In this document: one piece after another, positions 52,271 to 61,087 of the stretch
How the letters are laid out: every line of letters starts with the position of its first letter
Numbering within the stretch: position 1 is the stretch's first letter
NCBI GenBank assembly: GCA_036261625.1
Contig: DATAKL010000054.1
Span: 87,166 to 151,165, forward strand
DNA length: 64,000 nt
Direction of reading: 5' to 3'
Origin: JAAXKN01 sp036261625
GTDB lineage: Bacteria > Bacteroidota > Ignavibacteria > Ignavibacteriales > SURF-24
Made by a program: the position numbers and the translations under genes
The notes under the pieces: model-generated
The model's input: the letters and a program-made list of their open reading frames with translations, nothing else
Database searches by the model: none
What the model was told of the DNA's origin: nothing

Positions 52271-53347
52271 ATGTACGCTTATACAAATTCATATGAACAT
52301 ACAACAAAAGCCTCTTATTCCACAGATGAGTCATCTGGCAGCCCGGTCCTCCCGGGAAATTATCCCAAAATATGCGGCGGGAGGATTCTTGTCACCGGAG
52401 GAGCAGGCTTTATTGGTTCAAACATGTGCGAAGACTTCCTGAAAAATGACAATGAAGTAGTCTGCCTGGACAATTTCTCAACGGGCAAAGTTGAAAACAT
52501 AAAGGGGTTTCTCTCATGCCCTAAGTTTCACCTTGTGGTGGGCGACATACGTAACATTAACGACTGCAGAAAGGCTGTAGACGGGGCGGACGTCGTTTTT
52601 CATGAGGCAGCGCTGGGATCGGTGCCAAGATCGCTTCAGGATCCGATCACCTCGAATGAGGTGAATGTAGGCGGGTTTCTGAATATGCTTGTGGCTGCAA
52701 AGGATGCAAATGTAAGGCGTTTTATTTATGCTGCAAGCTCAGCAGCCTATGGCGACTCTAAAGCCCTTCCAAAAGTTGAATCATCAGTCGGCAGGCCAGT
52801 TTCACCTTACGCGGTTTCTAAATATGCTAATGAATTGTATGCACATGTATTCGGGCTGCATTACGGCATGGAGATTATCGGCTTAAGATACTTTAACGTA
52901 TTCGGCCCCAGGCAGAACCCTGATGGTGAATACGCAGCTGTTATACCCAGGTTTACCTCACAGCTGATATCGCACCGGCCGATACTTATCAACGGCGACG
53001 GCAATATCTCCCGCGATTTTACATATGTGGAAAATGTCATTCAGATGAACCACCTGGCTGGACTTTGCAAAGATAGTAACGCCTTCGGAGAGGTATTCAA
53101 TACAGCGGCAGGGCAGCGCAACAGCCTTAACGCACTGGTCAAATATCTCAAGGAATTTCTCAGCCTGTATGACCCTGAGATCCCGGAAGTAGAGGTCAGA
53201 TACGGGACCTTTCGAAAAGGTGACGTTCAGCACTCGCTTGCGTCAATTGAAAAAGCAGAAAAAATTCTGGGCTATAAGCCTCAGTTTAACTTTGAACAGG
53301 GATTAAAATTATCAATGGATTGGTATTGGAAAAATCTTTCACGCTAA
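52271..53347 (+). CDS. NAD-dependent UDP-sugar 4-epimerase (WbpP/TviC-like)
   Basis: A 358-residue extended SDR enzyme. NAD motif TGGAGFIGSN, catalytic Ser region YAASSAAYGD, and catalytic Tyr-Lys in SPYAVSKYANE. Later NVFGPRQNPDGEYAAVIPRF is typical of UDP-N-acetylglucosamine C4-epimerases of the WbpP/TviC branch, which make UDP-GalNAc or its uronic acid. A 38-residue N-terminal extension (Tyr/Ser/Thr-rich) precedes the Rossmann fold and contains no other Met, so it is real unless a non-ATG start is used. The C-terminal end overlaps the flippase gene by 28 bases. Confidence 0.88.
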   Translation: MYAYTNSYEHTTKASYSTDESSGSPVLPGNYPKICGGRILVTGGAGFIGSNMCEDFLKNDNEVVCLDNFSTGKVENIKGFLSCPKFHLVVGDIRNINDCRKAVDGADVVFHEAALGSVPRSLQDPITSNEVNVGGFLNMLVAAKDANVRRFIYAASSAAYGDSKALPKVESSVGRPVSPYAVSKYANELYAHVFGLHYGMEIIGLRYFNVFGPRQNPDGEYAAVIPRFTSQLISHRPILINGDGNISRDFTYVENVIQMNHLAGLCKDSNAFGEVFNTAAGQRNSLNALVKYLKEFLSLYDPEIPEVEVRYGTFRKGDVQHSLASIEKAEKILGYKPQFNFEQGLKLSMDWYWKNLSR

Positions 53348-54618
53348 AAGAAAATTTTATCTGGACATTTTCGGGGAATGCTTTTTATGCGTTTACACAA
53401 TGGCTGATACTAGTAATGCTGGCCAGAAATGGGAACCCCGCAATGGTTGGACAGTTTGCCCTTGCAATGGCATTGACCGCGCCTGTGGTGTTGTTCTCAA
53501 ACCTGAAGCTAAGGGATGTGCAGGCAACCGACATTAATCATGATTTTCAATTCAGGCATTATTTTATTCTTAGGACCTGGACTGTTATATCTTCACTTGC
53601 TGTGATCGCAGGAATTGCCGTCTGGGGAAATTATAAGATGAATACGGTTGCAGTGATCTTAATTATTGCCTGCGTTAAAAGCCTCGAGTCGATAAGCGAC
53701 ATTGTATATGGCCATCACCAGCAGAAAGAAAACATGAAAGTTATATCCTTGTCGCTTTTCTACAGGGGAATAATTTCGGCTTTCGGCTTTTATATGGTAA
53801 TGAAATTTTCAGGCTCCATCGTGTGGGGCTGCATGAGTCTGCTGTTGACAAGGCTTGGTGTGCTGGTCTTTTACGACATGAAAAGCGTTGGGTATAAGGC
53901 GGAAGCACTTAAGGCTTATGCTTTCTTAAAAAGCTATTTCGCTAAAGGGATTGTGGACAAAAAAGCAGCTGAGCTGTTCCGCATTTCCTTCCCTCTTGGG
54001 TTTGCGGCCCTGGCGGTCTCTCTTATACCAAATATACCCAACTACGTGCTGGAAAAGTACAATGGTGAATATGAACTTGGACTATTTTCCTCGCTTATGT
54101 ATATGCAGGTAATCGGGAATACACTTGTCTTGGCTCTGGGGCAGGCTGCCAGCCCAAGGCTTTCCAGGTTATACGACAAAGGTAACAGTTTAGAGTTTAC
54201 CATGTTTTTCCTCCGACTGCTTGCGGGTGCAGTTATACTAGGTCTTCTGGGCGTTGCGGCTGCAGGACTATTCGGGGAAAGAATTCTTGGGATGCTGCTT
54301 GGCCGTGTCTACAGCGAACACAATGACTTGTTCATCCTGGTAATGATTGCAGGCGGAATTTCTTATGTCGTTTCATTTACCGGATACGCACTCTTATCAA
54401 TAAAAAAATATCCGGCCCAAGTATGGATAAATACTGCTGTTTTACTTTCTTCACTCATACTGAGCCTGGCCTTGATAAGCACAAGGGGAATCCTGGGCGC
54501 TGCATACAGCATGATATTTACAATGCTTACTCAGGCAGTGCTCAATATATCGGTCGTCTTTTACCAGATTTACAAAGAGTATAAAATAAAGCTGATAAGA
54601 AATGGAATACGTTTATAA
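53320..54618 (+). CDS. Wzx-type oligosaccharide flippase
   Basis: A 432-residue polytopic protein with about 12 helices, of the MOP/oligosaccharide flippase family, which turns Und-PP-linked glycans across the inner membrane. It opens with LKENFIWTFSGNAFYAFTQW, typical of FCB-group Wzx. The start is TTG 53320 or the nearby TTG 53326; no ATG precedes the first helix. It overlaps the epimerase by 28 bases and the next gene by 17, so translation is coupled. Confidence 0.87.
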   Translation: MVLEKSFTLKENFIWTFSGNAFYAFTQWLILVMLARNGNPAMVGQFALAMALTAPVVLFSNLKLRDVQATDINHDFQFRHYFILRTWTVISSLAVIAGIAVWGNYKMNTVAVILIIACVKSLESISDIVYGHHQQKENMKVISLSLFYRGIISAFGFYMVMKFSGSIVWGCMSLLLTRLGVLVFYDMKSVGYKAEALKAYAFLKSYFAKGIVDKKAAELFRISFPLGFAALAVSLIPNIPNYVLEKYNGEYELGLFSSLMYMQVIGNTLVLALGQAASPRLSRLYDKGNSLEFTMFFLRLLAGAVILGLLGVAAAGLFGERILGMLLGRVYSEHNDLFILVMIAGGISYVVSFTGYALLSIKKYPAQVWINTAVLLSSLILSLALISTRGILGAAYSMIFTMLTQAVLNISVVFYQIYKEYKIKLIRNGIRL

Positions 54619-56047
54619 GAACATTAATCGCGGTATAAAAGATAATTATACCAACTATTCAGTCAGCCTGCTCGTAGTCTATGTAATTATACTGCTGGCT
54701 TTGCTTCTGGACAGGAGGATGGATCACTGGTTTATTATTCCAGCCGGCCTTGCGGGCACTATTATAGGAAGCGATGCCATCAAATGGTTCCGGCAGAAGG
54801 GCTCGATTTTCGACGTGGAAGGCATAGTGGGAATTATCGGATTTCATTTCTTTTTCCTGGCACCGCTTTTGCACGTGTACCTTGACTTCTGGATGAAGAC
54901 AGTCGACAAGCCATCAGACTGGCGTGACTGGCTGGGCGGGATGGCAATAATCAATTCCTTAGGACTCACATTCTATATGTATGCAAAGAACAGGCTCTTA
55001 AGAAGGTGTTCTCATTCAGGAAGATTTTGGTTAACCAGTCCCGGAATTTTTCATCCGCTTGTGGCCACATTGCTAGCAGTAAGCTTCGGCCTGCAGGTAT
55101 GGGTTTTTATCAGGGAAGGGGGGCTCCTGGGCTACATCATGGCTTTTTCCAGGAATGAAGGAGCCTTTGAGGGTATGGGGTGGATCTTTACTATCTCCGA
55201 GAGTTTTCCCATACTGTTCCTGCTCTATGTTGTTTTCCTCCTCAAGGAAAAAGGGGTCAATAATACATGGGTAATATTTCTTCTGATGTGCGCCTTCTTC
55301 ATTCTCAAGATGATCTTCGGAGGACTTCGCGGGAGCCGGAGCAATACCATCTGGGGCCTGTTCTGGGCCCTGGGAATAATTGACCTCTGGTTAAAGAAGG
55401 TGCCCAAAAGAGCATTTATGATTTTTGCACTCTTTATTCTAGCCTTTATGTACATCTATGGATTTTATAAGCAGGGAGGCATTGAGGCCGCAGGAATTTT
55501 AAGGGAAAATAAAAGCCGTGCCCGGTTCGAGCAGACCTATAACAGGTCGTTTGAAGCCGTACTGCTGGGCGACTTTGCCAGAAGCGACGTGCAGGCATAC
55601 CTCCTTTACAGGCTGAGCAGAAATCATTCGGACTACGAATATGCTTATGGGAGGACCTACATAGGGGCCCTTTCACTGATGGTTCCCAAAGCAGTCTGGA
55701 AAGACAGGCCGCTTACAAAAGTAAAAGAAGGGGAGGAAATTCAGGGAGGCATCGGGAGCACCAGGATTTACGGACTGGCCGGGGAGGCCATGCTGAACTT
55801 CGGTCCCATTGCTGCTGTATTCTTTTTCGTGATATTCGGCCTTGCTGTCGGAGCTATAAAGCGTTTTGCAGATAATCTGGAATACAAGGATGCCAGGGTC
55901 GTCATGTTGCCGTTTTTAATAAACCTGTCATTCTTGGCACTGGGTTCAGATTCTGATAATATGGTTTTCTTCCTGATTAAGCAGGGCTTTCTGCCCTTTA
56001 TGCTGATTTTGTTGTCATCCCGTAAGTACTCAATTCAATTAAACTGA
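54602..56047 (+). CDS. Wzy-like O-antigen/polysaccharide polymerase
   Basis: A 481-residue membrane protein with about 10-12 helices and a long extracytoplasmic loop (about residues 297-395). The loop includes the charged stretch RENKSRARFEQTYNRSFE and LSLMVPKAVWKDRPLTKV; the block MVPKAVWKDRP is common in Wzy-like proteins. It has no other enzyme motif. The position between a flippase and glycosyltransferases and the topology support Wzy. Sequence conservation in this family is low, so the call is partly by context. Confidence 0.75.
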   Translation: MEYVYKNINRGIKDNYTNYSVSLLVVYVIILLALLLDRRMDHWFIIPAGLAGTIIGSDAIKWFRQKGSIFDVEGIVGIIGFHFFFLAPLLHVYLDFWMKTVDKPSDWRDWLGGMAIINSLGLTFYMYAKNRLLRRCSHSGRFWLTSPGIFHPLVATLLAVSFGLQVWVFIREGGLLGYIMAFSRNEGAFEGMGWIFTISESFPILFLLYVVFLLKEKGVNNTWVIFLLMCAFFILKMIFGGLRGSRSNTIWGLFWALGIIDLWLKKVPKRAFMIFALFILAFMYIYGFYKQGGIEAAGILRENKSRARFEQTYNRSFEAVLLGDFARSDVQAYLLYRLSRNHSDYEYAYGRTYIGALSLMVPKAVWKDRPLTKVKEGEEIQGGIGSTRIYGLAGEAMLNFGPIAAVFFFVIFGLAVGAIKRFADNLEYKDARVVMLPFLINLSFLALGSDSDNMVFFLIKQGFLPFMLILLSSRKYSIQLN

Positions 56048-56056
56048 AAGAAAAAT

Positions 56057-57307
56057 ATGGAACTGGTATTCATTACAGAGGCAAGATTTCTTAAGGATGC
56101 TGAGGGGAAAGTATTTTCCACAGACGGCACTTTCTCAAAGGAGATATGGGCAAGGTATCTTTCAAGCTTCAGCCATATATATGTCATTGCGCGAATAAAC
56201 AGTGCAGGTAAAAATAACCTGAACGAAAATTTCAGGGCAGACTTGCCGCGAGTATCTTTTATTGAGCTTCCTTACTATAAGGGATTTGCAGGCGGCTTAA
56301 TGAATTACATTGAAATAAAAAAAGTGATAAAAGGCAGAATAACAAAAGGCAGGGGATATATCTGCCGTTGCCCGGGAATTCTCGGATCTATTGCAGCAGG
56401 CGAACTAAGGAAAAAAAGTCTGCCGTATGGCGTGGAAGTAGTAGGCGATCCATATGAGGTTTTTGCCCCGGGGGCATTTAAGAGCATGCTCAGGCCTTTT
56501 TTCAGGACCTTTATGACTCTCCGGCTCAAAAGGGCTGCCCAGTATGCATCGGCTGTGCTGTATGTAACAGGGCGGACACTCCAGAAGCGCTATCCGGCAA
56601 AGCCCGGAACCTTTACTGTAAGCGCATCAAACGTAATGCTTCTGGAAGAAAACATACTGAAGGCCCCGCGGGAATTCAGGCAAAAGGAAGAATATAATAT
56701 AATATCCATAGGCTCGCTGGAGCAGATGTATAAGGCCCCCGACGTCACCTTGAAGGCCATTCAGATGCTGAACCAAAACAGTTTCCCGTGCAGGCTGACA
56801 TGGATCGGGGAAGGTAAATACAAGCAGGATATGATCCAACTTTCCAGAGAACTGGGAATTGAAGACAGGGTGCGCTTTACAGGAAGTGTGGCGCCCGGCG
56901 AAAGTATAAGACGGTACCTGGATACTTCAGACATTTTTCTTCTGGCGTCCAGAACCGAGGGGCTGCCCAGAGCAATGATTGAGGCTATGGCAAGAGGCCT
57001 CCCATGCATTGGTTCAAATGCAGGCGGGATACCGGAACTCCTGGAAAAAGAGCTGATTGTACCTAAAAATGACCCGGAAGCACTTTTTGAAAAAGTTAAA
57101 TACCTGATGGAGAACCCGGATAAGGCAGCTCTTCATGCAGAAAGAAATTTACAGCAAGCAAGAGCCTATGTTTCGGAATTGCTCGATATAAACAGAAGAA
57201 GCTTTTATGAAACCATAAAAACATTAGTTAAAAAGGGAAACGAACCATGCCAAAACAGAAAGTCTGCTTTGTCGTATCAACTGCCTTTACCGCGCATGCA
57301 TTCCTAA
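56057..57307 (+). CDS. GT4-family glycosyltransferase
   Basis: A 416-residue GT-B glycosyltransferase of family 4. Near the C-terminus it has the EX7E region (SRTEGLPRAMIEAMARGLP) and IGSNAGGIPELLE, which bind the nucleotide-sugar. An earlier block (YKAPDVTLKAIQML and IGEGKYKQDM) is normal for GT4. It would add one sugar to the Und-PP-linked repeat unit on the cytoplasmic side. Its end overlaps the next gene by 61 bases; that gene's ATG at 57247 has AAGGGA upstream. Confidence 0.87.
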   Translation: MELVFITEARFLKDAEGKVFSTDGTFSKEIWARYLSSFSHIYVIARINSAGKNNLNENFRADLPRVSFIELPYYKGFAGGLMNYIEIKKVIKGRITKGRGYICRCPGILGSIAAGELRKKSLPYGVEVVGDPYEVFAPGAFKSMLRPFFRTFMTLRLKRAAQYASAVLYVTGRTLQKRYPAKPGTFTVSASNVMLLEENILKAPREFRQKEEYNIISIGSLEQMYKAPDVTLKAIQMLNQNSFPCRLTWIGEGKYKQDMIQLSRELGIEDRVRFTGSVAPGESIRRYLDTSDIFLLASRTEGLPRAMIEAMARGLPCIGSNAGGIPELLEKELIVPKNDPEALFEKVKYLMENPDKAALHAERNLQQARAYVSELLDINRRSFYETIKTLVKKGNEPCQNRKSALSYQLPLPRMHS

Positions 57308-59061
57308 AGGGGCATATTGAAGCCCTGTCGGAAGAGCATGAGGTTTATCTGGCCGGCAATTTCTCCAGGGCTGACATGCCTATAATAAACGGGCTTAAAA
57401 TCTATGGGTTTATGAGTATTCCAGTCAACAGGAAAATCAAACCTGCGCAGGACGTGAAGGCTATAATTAAACTGGCTGAATATTTCAGGAAAATGAAATT
57501 TTCTGCCGTGCATTCTGTTACGCCGAAGCCAGGACTGGCCTCGGCACTTGCAGGCAGGCTTGCCGGCGTGCCGAAGAGAATTCACATCTTTACCGGACAG
57601 GTATGGCATACAAGAAAAGGGCTCTTCAGGGGACTGCTTAAAACGATTGACAGGCTTACTGCCTCTTTATCAACAGATGTACTGGTCGACGGATGCTCGC
57701 AGCGTGAGTACCTGATAAATGAAGGGGTAATAAAAAAAGAGTATTCACAGGTTTTCGGGAAAGGATCAATTAGCGGTGTTGACCTGAGGTCATTTAAGCC
57801 TGATGCAGATTTAAGAAGTGAAATAAGAAAAAGCCTGAATATTCCGGATGAAAAAATTGTATTTCTTTTCCTGGGGCGCATGAACCGTGATAAAGGCATT
57901 GTGGAGCTAATAGAGGCCTTCAGGAGGCTCAGAGAAATTAACCCCAGTGTATTTCTGCTGCTGGCAGGCTTTGATGAGGAAAGTCTTGTCCCTTATGCAG
58001 CTGAAAGACTTTCATCTGATGACTTTTATTTTTACGGGCCGACCCAAAAGCCGCATGAGCTTTATCAGGCATGCGACGTATTCTGTCTTCCCAGTCACAG
58101 GGAGGGATTTGGAAGCAGTGTAATCGAAGCCTCTGCCAGTGCCAAAGCTGTAATTGCAAGTGACACCTATGGGCTCATGGATGCATTAATTGATAATGAA
58201 ACAGGTCTCAGGCATAAGACGGGGGATGTGGATTCCCTGTTTGGTAAGATGCGCCGCCTGGCAGAAAACAAGGAGCTAAGAGTAATGCTGGGGGAAAAAG
58301 GACTGAAATATGTAAAAGAAAATTTCTCATCTGAAATTATAACAGCTCACTGGCTAAGGTTTTATAGGGAATTGTTAAGGAATACAGCACCCCGTAAGAA
58401 TTACATAAATGTTTACCAAAAACTGATCAAGCCTCTGGGAGATTTTATCTTGTCGCTTCTCTTGCTGGTACTGACGCTGCCTCTGACAGCTTTTACCGGC
58501 CTGCTGCTTATGATATTTAACGGAGGGAAGATATTCTTCATTCAGAACCGCCCCGGGTTGAATGGAATTCCATTCAGGATCATAAAATTCAGGACGATGA
58601 ACGACAGGAGAAATGAAAACGGCGTCCTTCTCCCGGATGAAGAGCGCCTGACGGCAGTTGGAAAAATAATAAGAAAACTTTCAATTGATGAGCTTCCGCA
58701 GCTGCTGAATGTAATAAGAGGAGATATGTCGTTAATCGGCCCGAGGCCTTTATTAACGGAATATATGCCGTTCTACGACTCGTTTCAGAAAAGGCGGCAC
58801 GAAGTCAAGCCGGGTATAACAGGCTGGGCGCAGGTAAACGGAAGAAACAGGATCAGCTGGGAGAGTAAATTTCAGATGGATGTCTTTTATGTGGATAATG
58901 CCGGTTTCCGTCTGGACATGAAAATTGCCTTTATGACGCTGATAAAGATTCTCAAAAGAGAAGGGATCAGTTCTTCAACTTCCTCAACCATGGAGAAGTT
59001 TTCCGGAAGCAGAGCTTTTAATATTTCAGCCGGGGCTCAGCCATTTAACTTCAATAATTAA
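57247..59061 (+). CDS. Fusion of a GT4 glycosyltransferase and a PglC-type phosphoglycosyl transferase
   Basis: A 604-residue two-enzyme protein. Residues about 1-375 form a PglA/GT4-type glycosyltransferase (VTPKPGLASALAGRLAGVPK, FLGRMNRDKGI, SHREGFGSSVIEASASAKAV). Residues about 390-575 form a monotopic phosphoglycosyl transferase: re-entrant helix FILSLLLLVLTLPLTAF, RPGLNGIPFRIIKFRTM, catalytic D481-E482 in SIDELPQLLNV, and GDMSLIGPRPLL with KPGITGWAQVNGRN. The C-half loads the first phosphosugar onto Und-P, and the N-half should add the second sugar. The tail is Ser-rich. Both halves have complete motifs. Confidence 0.9.
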   Translation: MPKQKVCFVVSTAFTAHAFLKGHIEALSEEHEVYLAGNFSRADMPIINGLKIYGFMSIPVNRKIKPAQDVKAIIKLAEYFRKMKFSAVHSVTPKPGLASALAGRLAGVPKRIHIFTGQVWHTRKGLFRGLLKTIDRLTASLSTDVLVDGCSQREYLINEGVIKKEYSQVFGKGSISGVDLRSFKPDADLRSEIRKSLNIPDEKIVFLFLGRMNRDKGIVELIEAFRRLREINPSVFLLLAGFDEESLVPYAAERLSSDDFYFYGPTQKPHELYQACDVFCLPSHREGFGSSVIEASASAKAVIASDTYGLMDALIDNETGLRHKTGDVDSLFGKMRRLAENKELRVMLGEKGLKYVKENFSSEIITAHWLRFYRELLRNTAPRKNYINVYQKLIKPLGDFILSLLLLVLTLPLTAFTGLLLMIFNGGKIFFIQNRPGLNGIPFRIIKFRTMNDRRNENGVLLPDEERLTAVGKIIRKLSIDELPQLLNVIRGDMSLIGPRPLLTEYMPFYDSFQKRRHEVKPGITGWAQVNGRNRISWESKFQMDVFYVDNAGFRLDMKIAFMTLIKILKREGISSSTSSTMEKFSGSRAFNISAGAQPFNFNN

Positions 59062-59097
59062 ATTCTATTCAATATTCTTCATAAATAAGGAGATAAC

Positions 59098-59748
59098 ATG
59101 AGAAAGATAGCAGTTTTTGGAGCCGGCGGATTCGGCAAGGAGGTTCAGGCCTGGATTCAGCAGACCGGCGGCTGGGAGTTTATAGGCTTTTTTGATGACG
59201 GCAAGCCTGTTGGCTCCATTGTAAATGATGCTCCTGTTCTAGGGGGGCTGGAGGAATTAAATGACTTTCAGGAGGAACTGCATGTGGTTTTTGCAATTGG
59301 AGACCCAATCGTAAAGAAGAGAATAATTGAAAGTCTTACAAATAAAAAAATATCATTTCCTGTTTTGATTCATCCGTCGGTTATTATAGGGAACCCCAAA
59401 TATGTAGAGATTGGGGCAGGAACAATTATTGCCCCGAATACAGTTATTACAACAAACATTGTAATTGGAAAGCATGTAGCACTGAATTATTCATGTACTG
59501 TAGGGCATGATACTGTACTAAAAGATTATTCTGCCTTTATGCCCGGGGTAAACATATCGGGTGAAGTTGAAATAGGTGAGTGTGTTTATATAGGAACCGG
59601 GGCCAAGGTCATTAACAGAAGAAACATAGGTGATAATACGCTTGTGGGTGCAGGGGCCGTTGTAACAAAGTCACTGCCTGAATACTGTACCGCAGTTGGT
59701 GTTCCTGCAAGCCCTGTTAAATATCACCCGGTAAAAAAAGCAGGCTAG
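59098..59748 (+). CDS. pglD: PglD/NeuD-family sugar O/N-acetyltransferase
   Basis: A 216-residue left-handed beta-helix acyltransferase. The N-terminal Rossmann part has KIAVFGAGGFGKEV, then hexapeptide repeats (VEIGAGTIIAPNTVITTNIV) with the catalytic-type His in SCTVGHD. In the bacillosamine pathway PglD acetylates the 4-amino sugar to UDP-di-N-acetylbacillosamine. The neighbouring PglE, PglF and PglC make that role likely here. AAGGAGATAAC before ATG 59098 is a good ribosome site. Confidence 0.85.
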   Translation: MRKIAVFGAGGFGKEVQAWIQQTGGWEFIGFFDDGKPVGSIVNDAPVLGGLEELNDFQEELHVVFAIGDPIVKKRIIESLTNKKISFPVLIHPSVIIGNPKYVEIGAGTIIAPNTVITTNIVIGKHVALNYSCTVGHDTVLKDYSAFMPGVNISGEVEIGECVYIGTGAKVINRRNIGDNTLVGAGAVVTKSLPEYCTAVGVPASPVKYHPVKKAG

Positions 59749-59812
59749 AATTGGAGCGGGATCATCTGAGCGGGATCTTCTGCAGGAATTCTTCAATTGA
59801 GGTGAATATGAA

Positions 59813-59846
59813 AAGGTGGGTGCAGTTCATATGCTGCACCCACCTT
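59813..59846 (-). terminator. Terminator between convergent pglD and pglE
   Basis: AAGGTGGGTGCAG pairs perfectly with CTGCACCCACCTT (13 bp, 8-base loop). On the minus strand it is followed by TTCATATTC with T's at the stem end, so it fits best as the end of the pglF-pglE transcript. It also lies 64 bases after the pglD stop and may work both ways. Confidence 0.75.
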
Positions 59847-59879
59847 AAGGATGAGGTTAGTTAAACATTCACGAGTTCG

Positions 59880-61037
59880 TCACGCCGCAAAGGACTTTGT
59901 TCCTGCCTTTTCAAAGCATTTAACTATGGTACCTGTTACACGTTCAAGGTCACTCTCTGTCATGTTCGATCCGGAAGGGAGGCAGAGCCCCTGTTCAAAA
60001 AGATTATCTGAAATGCCGCCTCCGTAATATGGGAATCCACGGAATACCGGCTGAAGGTGCATCGGTTTCCACAGGGGGCGCGATTCAATATTATCAGCCT
60101 CAAGTGCAAGCCTCAGGTCTTCCCTTGTAATGCCGCCGCTTTCCTTTGGGTCGATTGTAATACAGCTAAGCCAGCGGTTAGAAACGGCACCACTCAGCTC
60201 TTCCTGAAATCCAATTCCCGGGAGCCTGGAGAGACAATGCCTGTAATAAAAGTAATTAGCTCTTCTCTGTGCTATCCTTTTATCAAGCACCCTCATCTGT
60301 CCCCGGCCGATTCCGGCGCTGACGTTACTCATTCTGTAATTATAGCCGACCTGTGAGTGCTGGTAGTGAGGGGCGTTATCCCTGGCCTGTGATGAAAGGA
60401 AACGGGCCTTCTCAATATATTCCCTGTTATCAGAAAGAAGTGCGCCGCCTCCGGAGGTAGTAATGATTTTGTTTCCGTTGAAGGAGAAAGTACCCATCGT
60501 TCCGAATGTGCCAAGGTGCCTGCTTTTGTATGTCGAACCCAGGGCTTCAGCTGCATCTTCAATTACCGGGATTTTATAGTACCTTGATATCTGCATGATG
60601 CTGTCCATGTCAGAAGGATTTCCGTAGAGGTGGACGAGGATTACGGCTTTGGGCTTTTTCCCCTTTTTTATCCTCTCCCTTATTGCGTTTTCCAGCATGA
60701 ATGGGCTCATATTCCACGACTCCCTTTCGCTGTCCACAAAAACCGGTGCTGCATTCCGGTAAATAACCGGGTTTGCCGAAGCAGCAAAGGTAAAGGTTGA
60801 ACACAGCACCTCGTCACCAAGTCCAACTCCCAGTGCGGCAAGTGCAAGGTGAATTGCAGCTGTGCCCGAATTAAGAGCTGCTGAATGCCCGGCTCCGGTA
60901 AAGCTGCAGAGATCCTCTTCAAAGCCGTCTACATTGGGGCCAAGCGGGGCGATCCAGTTGGACGAAAATGCGTCATTAATAAATGGAATTTCCTCTCCGC
61001 CCATGTGGGGCGGTGAAAGCCATATTTTATTTTTCAT
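59880..61037 (-). CDS. pglE: PglE-like DegT/DnrJ sugar aminotransferase
   Basis: A 385-residue PLP-dependent aminotransferase of the DegT/DnrJ/EryC1 family. Motifs: HLYGNPSDMD, VIEDAAEALGSTY, and FSFNGNKIITTSGGG with the PLP Lys K190. The opening IWLSPPHMGGEEIPF and SNWIAPLGPNVDGFE match PglE-type UDP-4-keto-sugar aminotransferases. It would aminate the product of PglF. It lies 50 bases downstream of pglF on the minus strand. Confidence 0.87.
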   Translation of the reverse strand: MKNKIWLSPPHMGGEEIPFINDAFSSNWIAPLGPNVDGFEEDLCSFTGAGHSAALNSGTAAIHLALAALGVGLGDEVLCSTFTFAASANPVIYRNAAPVFVDSERESWNMSPFMLENAIRERIKKGKKPKAVILVHLYGNPSDMDSIMQISRYYKIPVIEDAAEALGSTYKSRHLGTFGTMGTFSFNGNKIITTSGGGALLSDNREYIEKARFLSSQARDNAPHYQHSQVGYNYRMSNVSAGIGRGQMRVLDKRIAQRRANYFYYRHCLSRLPGIGFQEELSGAVSNRWLSCITIDPKESGGITREDLRLALEADNIESRPLWKPMHLQPVFRGFPYYGGGISDNLFEQGLCLPSGSNMTESDLERVTGTIVKCFEKAGTKSFAA

Positions 61038-61087
61038 TTCTTCAGTGCTCCTTCTTTATTTAAAAATCGTTTCCGGCAGGAGCGGAC

